A stretch of 64,000 nt of DNA, taken from positions 1 through 64,000 of the forward strand of contig JAJTUP010000027.1 of NCBI GenBank assembly GCA_021399435.1, read 5' to 3'. A program made the position numbers and the translations under genes. Positions within the stretch are counted from its first letter, which is position 1, and every line of letters starts with the position of its first letter. The notes beneath the pieces were generated by a model that searched no databases, was not told the DNA's origin, and saw nothing but the letters and a program-made list of their open reading frames with translations. This DNA is from Diaporthe sp. PMI_573 (taxonomy: Eukaryota; Ascomycota; Sordariomycetes; Diaporthales; Diaporthaceae). Below, piece after piece: positions 34,091 to 49,252 of this stretch.

Positions 34091-36793
34091 TGGTCAAAGA
34101 GACAAAGGGGGTTGGGAAGTTTCGGTTTGGACATGACGAAAATCCAAGAATGACAATTTGTATCGAGGTGGAACTAATGGACTGAGTTAGACCAGCCGGG
34201 TTTATCTGGAAATTGCACAAGGGTTATTTTTGGAACAGCAAATGAATTCTTATGGAGTAGGGAATAGACCTGAGATTGCTCGTGGAGGTTTAGTTAGGAC
34301 TGTTAGATCGCGTTAAAGGGCGGTTTCGAAATGATGGCAGCCTGGGCAACTAACATGGGCATTAGATTAGATACTGAGCTAGCAATCAATAAAATGATAA
34401 AAGCTAGATCGATCGGAGTCAATTAAGCGTTGACTCGTGTTTTACATTGCGTGAAGTTGACAGTATTGCGCTACATGTGCGAGTAAATTTCAAGCCCTGA
34501 GAATTGGGTCGTGCCTCACACCGCGACTTCCCGATCATTTTCGCAAAAAGCGACGAGTAGTAGTAACTTGCCGATATCACAACAACCCTGTAAATGCTGC
34601 AAAGAGTTTTCAACCCCATTTGTCATGGGGATTTGTAGTGTGACCCTTGACAGATCATCTTTCAACTTCAAGTTTTGCCAGATAAAGAAGCCGGACAGGC
34701 CGTCATCAACCGTGCGTGATATCCTTGTTCCCAACCAATATGGGAATCTTGAAAATGTCTTTGCTTGGTAAATCTGACCCAGGAATTCCTGACTAGCAAT
34801 AAAGACTTCTTCGAGGGGTTGTTTTGCGTGCTGCAGGCCGTGGACAACTGATGCATGGCCGAGAGTTTGTGTTGCCTTTAGCAACTTCTACCGTATGTGC
34901 ATAAAGTGTGAGAGTTTGGGCCTGCCGAAATTCATGGGCTGGCACTTGCGCGTGGCATAGGGTGATCGCTTGCTCGACCACATTGTTATTTGGATCCGAG
35001 TCCTCACAGATTCTCACCACATTGCTTCGCCACATTGCTCCGAATCAACAAGAGAAACAATATTCGGCATGCTTCTGGATACGCCAAAAGACAAGGCCAT
35101 CAGCCGCATCAGACTTGCCATGTCCCTTCTGTTCCATGCCAACAAGGGGCTACTGGCACAGAGACTCGTCAAGAAACTCGAGAGGCCCGTTTGTGACGTC
35201 AGCGCCAGGAAGTTCTATCCATCATGGTGCAAACGCTTTGATCCGTATCAAGCCATGACCCCGGGTATTTCTGTGAAGTTCTTTTTGAGAGCAGCAGTGC
35301 GTCACCTGTGGAATGCATGTCTTGACTTCGAAGCGGCCGGGATGCCACAGGCGGCATGCGTGTGTCTGGAATTCAGCGCTGAAGTTGTGACGGAGGAGCT
35401 GCTGGAGTTTCCAGGAAGCACGACTGGGCCCATTGAGAACCTCTCAGCGAGAAGCAGCCAGCGGCAGTAAACGGACGACAGCTGCTGCAGACCCTGCAGC
35501 CGCGAAAGGCAGGAACTTCGAAGCCTACAATCGGGCCGGTCGCAAACGGAACCAGGACGAGCTCTACCTCGTCTCCTTGTCGATGCGAGGAATAATGCAT
35601 TGCACACTTGGGCCTCATCAGGCTTGGTGATAGGGCAGGTTAGAGAGCACGATGCATTATTCAATCTCAGATAGAAGCGAAGAAAAAGCACACAAACTAC
35701 AACCCCAAATGCCACAAAGCATGACCTTGATTTTTATGAGACGAGAACAGATTCTGTGTTGCAGAAATTCATGACTATCCTATCAAGATAACTAGCACAT
35801 GAATCTGGGTCAGTCACAGGTGTGGTTGCTACACACAGACCAGCCTTGGGTTAGGTGAGTCCTGTGTTACAGTATGCAGGGCCTGAGTCATCTACCGAGC
35901 AGAATGTTGGCAAGAAGTTGGCACAGCGGAATCGGGCCTGCACGTCATCCAATGCGGGTCAACGGCTGTGCCTTCTGGGTACCTCAAATTCCTGTAGTAC
36001 ACGCATCGCCATCTCCTTTGGGTTTGTAGATGATACGCCTCTCAAGAGACTGTCTGGATTTGTGTGCTGCTAAAAGCGTTTTTCAAGAGCACACGAGTCT
36101 GGCGAACCTTTAGTTCAGATCTTTACGTGGTGTTGAAGGTCTCCAGACCCAAGGAACCACAGATGCAGATCAAGGAATCCTTCCGAGGCTAGACCTCGGG
36201 GAATAAATGCTTGTTGACTTGACCCCCCCCCCCCCAAGCCGCAGATTATCAGATCCGAACAAGTTGACCTACATTCAAGAACCCCTCTTCCCCTGCATCC
36301 TTTCTTGCCCACATAACGCGTACGTAAGCGTAAGCGTACGCGGCTGTGCAGCAATGAATCGTAGTGACCAATCCATGTCAAGACACTAGACGCCGGACCT
36401 CTACAGGAGTCACATTACTACATAGTAACATCCTTATACTCCACAGGACAACGGCTCGTGAGGACTCCGTCTGCACGGATGCAGGCTACTGGCATGGCAG
36501 TATCTGGCGAGGAGTCCCTTCTCTCTTCCGATTGGCAAGCTGTGCGTGAACGTCTAGAACCCACATGTAGTTGAGAACGGATTCATCACCGGATGGACCC
36601 ATAATTGACCGTTGATGATGCGGAGCTTCGGCACTACCAGGCACTTGGTGCCGATAGCTGGGAAGGCCGCGAACGGTTCCTGCTGTGCACCGGTGTATAT
36701 AAGTCGTGTCTGGAGCCTCCGTTGCAAGGGGCGAGCTGCGGGTAAAGAGTCCAGGCTCGATCTGTCCTGAGCTCTTCACTCCTTGCTGAAACT
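34091..36793. other. gene-poor interval, 2703 nt
   Basis: Apart from the doubtful open frame at 34970-35470, I see no gene. A C run lies at about 36222-36234, and a CGTAAGCGTAAGCGTA-type repeat near 36320-36340. Overlapping frames on both strands at 34511-34884 are open but unrecognised. Confidence 0.4.
34970..35470 (+). pseudogene. unrecognised open frame, possibly a decayed gene
   Basis: A 166-codon frame has protein-like composition (SRIRLAMSLLFHANKGLLAQ, KFFLRAAVRHLWNACLDFEA) but no family I recognise. After its stop at 35470 a second frame, open up to 35630, continues in similar style (KGRNFEAYNRAGRKRNQDEL). This suggests a frameshift or an unrecognised intron. No good start context or upstream exon was found. 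It could be a remnant of a gene, a real short gene, or chance. Confidence 0.25.
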
Positions 36794-38174
36794 ATGGTCT
36801 CTTGTGCCAAAGCCCTCTCATGCCTTTGGGCACTGTTCGTAAGTATAAAATCTTCTACAGTTATCACGGGTCCCTGCCTCTTGTGTTTTGGAATTGTCCA
36901 GAACAGCAATCAAGTGTCAACGACAGGCTGCTAATAACTCTCGCCAGCTTGGTGTAAGGAGCTATGCCGAGCCAGAGCGTTGCCTCGGTGGGTGCTTCGC
37001 GCACGACCCAGGACTTATCCGGCGGTCCTCAGACGGGGTCTACTTCCGCTTCAATACGGACACATACATTGATATTATGAGATCCGACTCGCTCTCTGGC
37101 CCCTGGGAAACAGTTGGAAATGTGCTTCCAGAAGGCACTATCGTGGATCTGCCAGACGTCACGGCTCTATGGGTATGTGAATATCTGTGAATGTCTTACG
37201 GACTCGGGGGCTTGTCGGTCCTTCAGTCTCTCGTTGTTTCATGTTCATCGTGGCTGGAGTGCATTGCTGACAACGAGTTCAAGGCACCGATGGTTATCGA
37301 GAGAGATGGAACATATATACTATGTAAGTGATTACTCGAATGACCTTAGTTGCCTTGTAAGGTCACCCAAACGCTTTCGACCGCTTTGTGTCCTCCCGAA
37401 GAAAAACGAATGTTGCTAGTCGGGCTATTTTCTGACTGATAGCACAATATAGACTATAGTGTGTCGACCATTGGAAGCCAAGACTCGGTCATTGCATACG
37501 CAACCAGTACGACCATGGAAAATGGTACCTGGGAGGATCACGGGTCGACAGGGGTGGAGTCGACTCCAGACGACTCCTACAACGCCATCGACCCTACTAT
37601 GATCCTGGTCGATGGGACATACCAACTCTCCTTTGGGTCCTACTGGGGTGACATCCAGCTGGTCACGTTTAACTCGGATGCCACGGCTGCCGACGGAGAC
37701 CCGTCCCAGGTCATCTACAAGCCATCGGGTGACCACGACGTTGAGGCTAGTTTCCCCTTCCAGTACGGGGATTACTTCTACATGTTCTGGAGTGAGGGGC
37801 AGGCCAATGACTATGATGTCTCACGGCCGGCCGAGGGTGGAGAATACCGGGTGCGTGCGTGCCGGAGCAGTGATGTTGGGGGGCCATATACCGACTCAGA
37901 CGGGACCAGCTGCTTGGAAGGCGGCGGCAACGATGTCCTTGCCAGCCATGACGACGTCTATGGCCCTGGCGGGCAGGGGGTTTTCGATGACCCAACATAT
38001 GGGCCGATTGTGTATTACAGATATGGTGAGTCTGTTTCCTCTGCCTGGGTCCTGACCATGGATGAAGTCGCTAATGCCCACTGCTCAGTCAACACAACAA
38101 TAGGCTATGCTGTGGCTGATTATCAATGGGGATGGAATGTTATTGACTGGGTTGATGGCTGGCCGACAATATAA
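36794..38174 (+). CDS. GH43 arabinan endo-1,5-alpha-L-arabinosidase-like, secreted
   Basis: Exons 36794-36838, 36948-37172, 37284-37323, 37453-38025 and 38089-38174 give 322 residues, typical for single-domain GH43 enzymes. The first exon and the start of the second form a signal peptide (ALSCLWALF then LGVRSYA). The five-bladed propeller is marked by AHDPGLIRR (catalytic base Asp), the pKa-tuning Asp in NAIDPTMILV and the putative acid Glu in DVEASFPF, ending GYAVADYQWGWNVIDW. The enzyme would cleave arabinan side chains of plant pectin outside the cell. The last intron is a multiple of three in length, so retention would not break the frame; its GTGAGT donor, GCTAATG branch and CTCAG acceptor favour splicing. 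Confidence 0.87.
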
Positions 38175-38576
38175 GCCGAGCGAGGGGCTTGCCGGACATG
38201 GCCCGGCCTCGAGTTATGTGATAATGCCCTGACGAGAATAATGTTGACGAGGAATTCTGCACCTTTGCAATTGAAAGTCCTGGCTGGCTGCTCCCTAGGT
38301 GGTGGTGATTGCCGACGGGGACCCTGGGTGACGTGGATATCGGCCCCACCACCGGGACCGGCAGGGCGGGAGCTCAAGGCAAGCTCCCCAGAGACCCCCT
38401 GTCGAGCAAGTGACCCGAGGTGGCATTGAAAAAGTGCCGCGTCCGACCGGCCGACCACGCACCACCAGGGACAACAGCTGGTGTACTGTGTAGCCTCTCG
38501 TCTCGCTGCAACTCTCCCTCTCCCTCTCCCTCTGCCTCGGCCTCGGCCTCCTCCTCCCCCTCCACCTCCATTGGCA
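38175..38576. other. intergenic/leader, 402 nt
   Basis: This holds the 3' flank of the GH43 gene and the leader of the She9 gene. A strong CTCCCT/GCCTCG pyrimidine-rich repeat occupies about 38513-38572, just before the She9 ATG. Confidence 0.5.
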
Positions 38577-39857
38577 ATGACGGGCCATGTAGCTGCTGCT
38601 CGGCCTTTGTTGCGGCCTGGGTCTACCTTCTTCCTCAAGCAGCTCAGTGGCCCATCGGCACAAGCGTCACTGTCACTGTCACTGTCACTGTCCACATCGG
38701 CCTCGTCCCGCCCGCGCCCCGCGACCTCCACCATCCTCGCGCAGCTGCTGTCCTTACAGACGCCATGTAGACTACAGAGCCGGCTCCGTCTCTACTCTAC
38801 CAACCAGCCACCACCACCACCACCACCCGCCCAGACCTCCACCTCGCCCTCGTCGCCAGAGAGGCCCTCCTCCCCTGCCACACAAACAAACCCCTCGAGA
38901 CCAAGCCCCGAGCTCCCCTCGCAGGCCGACTCGCGACGCTCCGCCGCCTCCCAGAATTTCTCCCAGATCATGGACAACCTGCAGTCGCGCGTGCTGGTGG
39001 CCTCGCAGACGCTCAGCGACCTGACGGGGTACACCGCCATCGAGGCCATCAAGGCGTCCAACGCCGCGCTCGAGGCGGACCTGGCGCGGGCCCAGGCGGA
39101 CCTGAGGCGCGCGCGGCAGCACTACAAGGCGGTCAACGCCCGGCGGGCCTCGACCCAGCGCGAGGTCACCACCCTGCTGGCGCGCAAGGACACCTGGGCC
39201 CCGCCCGACCTGGAGCGCTTCACCACCATGTACCGCCAGGACCACGAGCTCGAGGCCGAGGTGGCGGAGGCGTCCACGCGGCTCACCGAGGCAGAGGCTG
39301 ACGAGGCCCGCCTCGGCCAGGCCCTCAACAGCGGCATCCTGCGCCGCTACCACGAGGAGCAGATCTGGAGCGACCGCATCCGCCGCCAGTCAACCTGGGG
39401 AACCTGGGGCCTGATGGGCGTCAACATCCTGCTGTTTATCGTCCTGCAGTTCGTCGCCGAGCCCTGGAAGCGCAAGAGGCTCATGAAGGGCATCGCCGCC
39501 GAGGAGAAGGCCGCACTCGACGCCGTCCGCAGGGAGCTAGAGGAGGTCAGGGGCGCGCTGACCAGGAGGGAGGAGGCCGCCGCCGCCGCCGCCGTCGTTG
39601 AGGACGTCGGCGTCGAGGCTGCGCCCGTGGTATCCCTGCCGGCCGCCGAGGGCCCAGCGGTGCCCAGCCCGCCCGCCCTCTCATGGGAGGAGTTCCTGTC
39701 GGACCCCAGCCTGTGGCGGCCCGCGCTCGAGGACCTGTATAGCGAGAGGATGATAGACTTGCGCATGAGGGACGTGTCACTCATCGCCCTAGAGGGTGCC
39801 GTGGCCGGCGCCGTGGCCGTGGCCGGCGTCGCGGCGCTGCTGGCTCGCCAGCGCTGA
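38577..39857 (+). CDS. SHE9: mitochondrial inner-membrane protein She9/Mdm33
   Basis: Single exon, 426 residues from the first in-frame ATG (38577). The N-terminus is Arg/Ser/Leu rich and lacks acidic residues, as expected for a matrix presequence, and includes an (LS)n run encoded by a GTCACT microsatellite. A Pro/Ser linker is followed by the diagnostic core: NLQSRVLVASQTLSDLTGY, a coiled coil, REVTTLLARKDTWAPPDLERFT, HEEQIWSDRIRRQSTWGTWGLM and the membrane segment GVNILLFIVLQFV before EPWKRKRLMKG. A second hydrophobic segment lies at the very C-terminus. She9/Mdm33 affects inner-membrane fission and mitochondrial shape. Both membrane segments flank a coiled region in the family. Confidence 0.9.
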   Translation: MTGHVAAARPLLRPGSTFFLKQLSGPSAQASLSLSLSLSTSASSRPRPATSTILAQLLSLQTPCRLQSRLRLYSTNQPPPPPPPAQTSTSPSSPERPSSPATQTNPSRPSPELPSQADSRRSAASQNFSQIMDNLQSRVLVASQTLSDLTGYTAIEAIKASNAALEADLARAQADLRRARQHYKAVNARRASTQREVTTLLARKDTWAPPDLERFTTMYRQDHELEAEVAEASTRLTEAEADEARLGQALNSGILRRYHEEQIWSDRIRRQSTWGTWGLMGVNILLFIVLQFVAEPWKRKRLMKGIAAEEKAALDAVRRELEEVRGALTRREEAAAAAAVVEDVGVEAAPVVSLPAAEGPAVPSPPALSWEEFLSDPSLWRPALEDLYSERMIDLRMRDVSLIALEGAVAGAVAVAGVAALLARQR

Positions 39858-40548
39858 TATCTGCACCCAGCACTTTGGAAGAAAGAAAGAAAGAAAAAAG
39901 GTCTGTAAAATCATCATTGTATAGAGAGATACTAGCGACTCCCCGGTCCCGGTTGTCTAATGTAGACGCGTACATGAACTGGCGCATTCAAGCACTGGGA
40001 ATGGTTTACGGAATGATTTGGTACACCTTTGGCCACCACACTAAATATCATTTACCGAGATGCTGTCCAACACCAGTGGGAAGGCAGGTGTGGGGACCGG
40101 CATATCAGACAAGACGCCTTCAAGCTATCGAGTATTGTCCAAGAAGCGCTGGGTTCAATGAAACCCAGTCTCATACCGGAATCTCATCTTTGTTTCCATG
40201 CTCTATTAAAGTAGGCTGTCTAGCCATCGTCGAAACGTCAAGCTACTCATCGTCAAATACGTGACCATCATTTCTACAGTATCTAACATCCAGTCCCGTG
40301 CGCTGCCGATGCGTCATATGCTTGCGTCGAGGGACGTGGCCTCTGAACACTTGCGTGCGAATGAAAACACCCTACGCTTGGCCTCGCCATGGTATTAGTA
40401 GCCCTTAATATATAAATCCAGCCTTTCGTGGCCCGCACATCCTGGCAAGCACGGCTACATGCCAACACGGGGCTCCACCGACTCCAACTGCAGTCGTTTT
40501 CGTTCGCCACTCGGGTACCGTCACATTGGGCCGTTGCGGCTTCCTCGC
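39858..40548. other. intergenic between convergent genes, 691 nt
   Basis: This holds the 3' flanks of the She9 and protein kinase C genes. No gene is seen. Confidence 0.5.
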
Positions 40549-44319
<3,771 letters not shown>

Positions 44320-46828
44320 GGCGGCGGTGTTGTGCTGCGCGAGCAGGCGCGCAGGACAGAGAAGAGCAGGGTCCGGTGTGGAAAGGGATGTGGTGGCCTA
44401 GGAGAGAGCGGAGCGAGGTGGCTCGTCGCTGGCTCGCTGGCTGGATGAGAGCTGGGGTGAGCTGGATGGGTTGGTGGGTTGGTGGTTGAACGGGCGGATG
44501 GATGGAGAGAGAGACGGGTAGATTGATCGTGTCGCCCCACGCGACACGACGGAAGAGGGAGGTTGTCGTGGTCCACGGGGAAGTCTCGCGGTTTGGTGAA
44601 GATTTGACTAGCACAGCCAGACAGACGGTCGTGCCCGACCAGGAGCGGGTGCGGGTGCAGATGCAGTTGCAGTCCCCACGTAACCGCCCAGGACTCCACC
44701 CCCTACCCTGGGCTGGCCTGTACTGTGTACTGCCTCTTTGGCCGTTTGGCCGTCTATCAGGCCGAAGTGTGTCTGTCCCACAGCCACCGGCTCTGCCACT
44801 GCTGCCGCTCGGGTTCGGTTGGGTTCCAAGGCTCGCCCGACCGCTAGCAGTAGTGTAGCATCAGCTCACGTGAAGAGACAATCTTGTGCAGATTGGGCGA
44901 GGGATGTGGAGCCGACAATCTGGGATCTGGGTGGGGATATGGCCCAGTGAGAGATAGAGGGGGTACGTGTGTGCACGTGTGGGCGTTTATGTTTGCGCGG
45001 TGCGTTGGAAATGTCGAAAGGGCAATGTCGTCAGCGCTGCTGGCTGGCACGGAAAGATAGATGGTGGACGGATGGACGAATGGACGGATGGACCGCGGTG
45101 TTGGAGGTTCAATGGCGGGGTTTTTGTTTCGCATCAGCCTGCCTCAGCAGCTCACTCAACGGTACGCCTCGTTGGGCTCATTCACGCAATGAAACAAGCA
45201 TGCAAGCAGGTAATTCTAGATGGGGAAGGGTTGGGGAAGCAAAGGCAAGAAGCACTACCACCATACTGAGCGGCCTGGTTGAGGGACGGTCGGTCAATCC
45301 TGCAAGCTACTGCGAAGAAAGCTCCTCTCGGGGAGGGGCTACGGCAAGCAGGGGGGGTTGTGGTGGGAGGGAGAGGAGGAGGGGGGCACGGGGGGAAGAG
45401 ACAAGAAAGAGACAGGCCACAAGTGACAAGTGACAGGGGTGTGATTGCTTGTGCGGCTGGGGGGCTGGGTGGGGGAGGGGCGAGGGGCGAGGGGGCGGGA
45501 TCCCTAGGCTCGGTTGATTGCTCCTTTGCACAGCAACAAAAAATATATGAATATGATCACCTCAATTTGCCCAACCACGCCCAATTGACGCGTTCCTGGA
45601 GGCAGCCACGGCGGCGAATTCCCACGCTGGCCATCGTTCACTGACAGCTGAAATGGGCGCACCTGCGCGACAATATCGACACTGTGGCAAAACTCCCCAA
45701 GGCTCAATCAACCGTCAAAGATGCCCAATGGCCGGGCAGAAGGGCCGCCGTGTTACTCAACAGGCAAGGCCATCAGTGCCTTACAGTAATAACATACCAC
45801 AGGACGGAGCACCTCTCGCATCGCCTTGCATCGCCCTCGTCGTCGTCATCCAAACACTGCCAACGCACCTGTGTCCCTCCCCGGCGGCCAAGAGGAGACG
45901 GAGAGCAAGCATGGCATTCGACATGTACGCCCTCACCCACCCAGTCTTACAACCATTTGGGTTTCGCCATGCAGGGCCGCATGAATGCGCAGTACGGGAG
46001 CTTCCTTCCCGTCACTTGCTTTCCCGGGGCCAGGGGCGCCATCACCTGGTCAACCTTGGACACAGTCATGCGGGCGGCGAGCATTGTCTGGCCAGTCAGC
46101 CAGCCCATCCTCAGCCGCCTGGTTACCTCTACCGGGGTAGTCTAGTCTAGGACTTTTGGCCTGCCCTACCGTGTAACGACGCAGATCCCATCCAGGACTT
46201 TGCTTCCCCTAACCCTTGACTGCCGGCCTTCCTCCGCTTCCGAGTGAGACTACCGGGAGTTGGACCGATCCTAGATGGTGCGACAATCTCGCATCAAAGT
46301 GTTGTATGTGAGGCCGGTCTGCTTAGCATACGGCCTGGCTAGGTACTGTGTAGGGATGGCAAACAATTTGGTCATAGACTCGGTTGACTTGATACTGTGT
46401 AAGTTGGTCGCAGCTTTTTGCTACCCCAGAGTACCTTGAGGGCCACCCTGCGAGTCTCCCAATGGTGGCCTGACTGACAATAGGTGAAGTCGAGGCCGGA
46501 TACGCCGGCCCTTTCGTGTTCCCTCACCACCGTCAGACCGGTATGCCTCCTGCATCTCGCCGCGGACGAACCTTTGCATCTCCACTCGCTTCAATGACAT
46601 GTGACATTAGCTATGCGACCAGTTCCGATCAACACTCATGTGTACAATCAATCTCCAAAAATATAAACTTACTTTCAGCTTTCGTCCCCGGCTCGCATCG
46701 CTGTCTTGGATACCTCCAGGCCTGTCCAGAGTCCCTGGCCAACCTACTACCTCGAAAGTGATATAGACACTAGGCCACGACACTTCCTTGTGAGCGCCTG
46801 AGTTGAGTGACAAGGCTGCTCACGTCAT
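44320..46828. other. long intergenic region upstream of PKC1, 2509 nt
   Basis: This holds PKC1 upstream DNA and the flank of the broken amidohydrolase. G-rich tracts at about 45345-45395 and 45459-45500 could form G-quadruplexes. A GGACGGATGGAC-type tetranucleotide-like repeat is at 45066-45095. The open frames here are low-complexity and overlap on both strands; none called. Confidence 0.4.
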
Positions 46829-47909
46829 GTGCACTTGCACGCGCCCCCACCAGCCTACAAGGTCGCAGTGAAGGCGCATGGCGGCGATCCATCCAGCTTT
46901 CCTGAGTTAGAGTGGTCACCAGAAGCAGCCATCACCTCGATGGAGGCGGTTGGCGCATCTCTTGGTAATCAAATAGGACGTATGAGTTATATCACAAGGA
47001 CTCACCGAGACTTATACACAAGTAGGTATCTTGTCCGTCTCCTCGCCCGGCGTCCCCGTCACCGGAGCAGGCGAAGAAGGCCGCAGGCTCGCCCGCGAGC
47101 TCAACATAAACCTCGGCGCCCTGGCCACGAGCGCAGAGGGCCCCCTCTCGAACAAGCTCGGCTTCTTCGGCGTGCTTCCCGACTGGCAGGACGTCGAGGG
47201 GCACCTGCGCCGAGATCGACCTCCTCCTCGCCGAGCAGAAGCTCTGCAGCGGCGTCGGCGCGTACACCAGCTACGGGAACAAGCTGCCCGGCCACGAGGG
47301 CTTCAGGCCCATCTGGGGGAAGCTGCAGGGCTACGGTGCCCTTGTCTTCCTGCATCCGACGAGCTCCGGCTCCCGGCCCAGGTTCATCGGCGGCTTCCTC
47401 CCCCAGCCTGTCGTCGATTACCCGCTTACCACGACTAGAGCTGCCGTCGACCTGGTCTTCACGGGCACGATGCGGTCCTGCCCGGACATCGATGTGATAC
47501 TCTCTCATACCGGCGGGACCCTCGCTTTTATCGGGGCGCGGACTGTCTCCGCGCTAAATATCCCGCCTATTGCCGCCCAGTCTCCGGTCACCGAAAAGGA
47601 AGCCATCGCGGACTTCGCGAGGTTCTATTACGATATAGCGCTGAGTACGAGCGCGGCGCAGCTGGGTGGGCTCCTAGATTTCATTGGGTCCCTGGGTGGT
47701 AATGTGTCCCACGTCCTGTTTGGCAGTGACTTCCATACGCACCTTCGCACAACATCAAAGCTGTGTTGCAGAGTTATCATGAGTGTCTGGCGGCCGGTCG
47801 CCCCAAGGCTGAAGTCTTGAGGCCGGAGAAGCTGAGGGCGAATGGGTTCTTGCTGTTGGAGAAGCACTCTTTGGGCTCAATGACAAGGCACGGGTCAATG
47901 TCAGTGTGA
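46829..47909 (+). pseudogene. amidohydrolase (ACMSD-like, amidohydrolase-2 family), frameshifted
   Basis: Two exon-like parts, 46829-46964 and 47026-47909, encode most of an amidohydrolase-2 (ACMSD/OMPDC-like decarboxylase) protein. The conserved series is visible in order: HLHAPPPAYK (metal-binding HxH), SSFPELEWSPEAAI, GILSVSSPGVPV, GFFGVLPDWQDVEG, then in another frame AEIDLLLAEQKLC, GALVFLHPTSSG, DVILSHTGGTLAF and FYYDIALSTSAAQL. FGSDF follows, and then in the first frame SHNIKAVLQSYHECL to the stop. The frame changes at a G run near 47199-47202 (one extra base) and again at about 47731-47735 (one base short). No ATG precedes the HxH region in frame before a stop. The active-site residues are otherwise kept, so this is a young pseudogene or two sequencing errors in homopolymers. 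Confidence 0.75.
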
Positions 47910-48193
47910 GTGCGTATCGAGAGGGCGAGTGACGGTTATACGGGAGCGTGTTCAAGCGGTGAAAGTGTCATTGCAATGTGACTCAACAATGTTTCCTCAA
48001 CATCAGAACAATCACATCATGTCTTCAACACCTCAGCTCAGTCGGACTAATCTCTGCTTCCACCGCAGTATCAATTTAAGGTAGGTATCTCGACGAGGCA
48101 TTACATGAAGGCGAGGAATTACTGATTTATATTGATAGTATCCTTGCCATTCTACTACAATTACTTTGGTAAAATTAGAAGGTCCCCTTCGAC

Positions 48194-49252
48194 TTAAGCC
48201 TTGCGATGTAATGTGATCTTGGAGACATGACCGACCGTGCTGTTTCCAGATACAGTGGCGCCAGTCACATACAAGACCCTGCGCCCGTCAACTTCCTGTG
48301 CGGCTACTGAGGATGCGGATCCAAGCAAGGGCGAAGAGGCAAGTACCGTCTTCCCCCCGTGGAGGATATTAACCCCAATGACCTCTTGTGGGCCGTTCGT
48401 TGCAACATACGCACATTCCCCATCCTCCGACACAGTGAAGTCGTCCCCAAAAGTGATGTTGGAGGCAAGTATTTGCACTGGGCCAGCTGTTGCCCCACTG
48501 GCAAGAGAGATGGGCACTCGGGCGAAAAGACCCTGGTCCAAGCTGACGAAATAAAGTTTGTTGTCGCGAATCCGAATGCCATTAACGCCGATATCTAAGC
48601 CCGTGGCTAATGGGGCCATCTCAGGTTCTTGGATAACCGTATCCACCGTCTCTGTATCGACGTTCAATCGGATGACGTGTCCTCGAGTAGAATCGGAGAT
48701 CAGAAGATTTTTGGTGTCGTTGGGCGCGAGACGGGTCATGCCATTGAGTTGCAGAGCTGATGGAATTCGTGTGACCAAAGAGGTCGAAGATGGCTCCACG
48801 ACGGTGCCATTCCGGGCAGCTTGAAAGTTGCGCATGTCGACTCTCCACACCCCATTGGAATCCTCTGACGACGTGAGGTTGGAACCCAGTACGTAGAAGA
48901 CATCCTTCTCGAGCTCGGTGATTCCAAGGAGGCCAGTCACGCCAGAGATCTCAGCAACCGCTATTACTGGGTGGTCGCCTTGAGAAGACAGCCCGAAGAG
49001 CTTTGGCGAAGCGACCGACGTGGCAAGGATGTCGCCATTGCTCCGAACGGCGATATTCTCTAGAGTCCTGGTATCTGCCACCACTTGCAAGGTTGTGATG
49101 CTGGTCGCATTCGGGCAGCCATAGCGGATGGAAGATGACAGAGCCAGAGGCAATAAGGAAAGAATACTTAGCCCTAGTGAGCGATAGTTGGACATGGTCA
49201 TTGGCATTTTGCAAATTGCAACGAGAGAAAACCAATGAATGATGCCAGGCAT
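48194..49252 (-). CDS. secreted six-bladed beta-propeller (SMP-30/gluconolactonase-like) protein
   Basis: Single exon, 352 residues from the first ATG. In-frame ATGs at 49207 and 49195 give a cleaner signal peptide (MSNYRSLGLSILSLLPLALSSS), so the true start may be one of these. The mature part shows repeated propeller strands: LENIAVRSNGDILAT, GITELEKDVFYVLGSN, LNGMTRLAPNDTKNLLISDS, GVNGIRIRDNKLYFVSLDQG, GDDFTVSEDGECAYVATNG and VLYVTGATVSG. Many Asn-glycosylation sequons support secretion. This resembles the fungal secreted SMP-30/NHL-like propellers whose substrates are unknown. No enzymatic residues can be named safely. Confidence 0.75.
   Translation of the reverse strand: MPGIIHWFSLVAICKMPMTMSNYRSLGLSILSLLPLALSSSIRYGCPNATSITTLQVVADTRTLENIAVRSNGDILATSVASPKLFGLSSQGDHPVIAVAEISGVTGLLGITELEKDVFYVLGSNLTSSEDSNGVWRVDMRNFQAARNGTVVEPSSTSLVTRIPSALQLNGMTRLAPNDTKNLLISDSTRGHVIRLNVDTETVDTVIQEPEMAPLATGLDIGVNGIRIRDNKLYFVSLDQGLFARVPISLASGATAGPVQILASNITFGDDFTVSEDGECAYVATNGPQEVIGVNILHGGKTVLASSPLLGSASSVAAQEVDGRRVLYVTGATVSGNSTVGHVSKITLHRKA

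Noticed and set aside
38481..38576. Upstream extension of the She9 reading frame
   Set aside because: No ATG; the extension is an artefact of a CT-rich repeat in the leader.
45653..46150. 165-codon plus-strand frame upstream of PKC1
   Set aside because: Overlaps a similar frame at 45684-46145; neither resembles a protein family.
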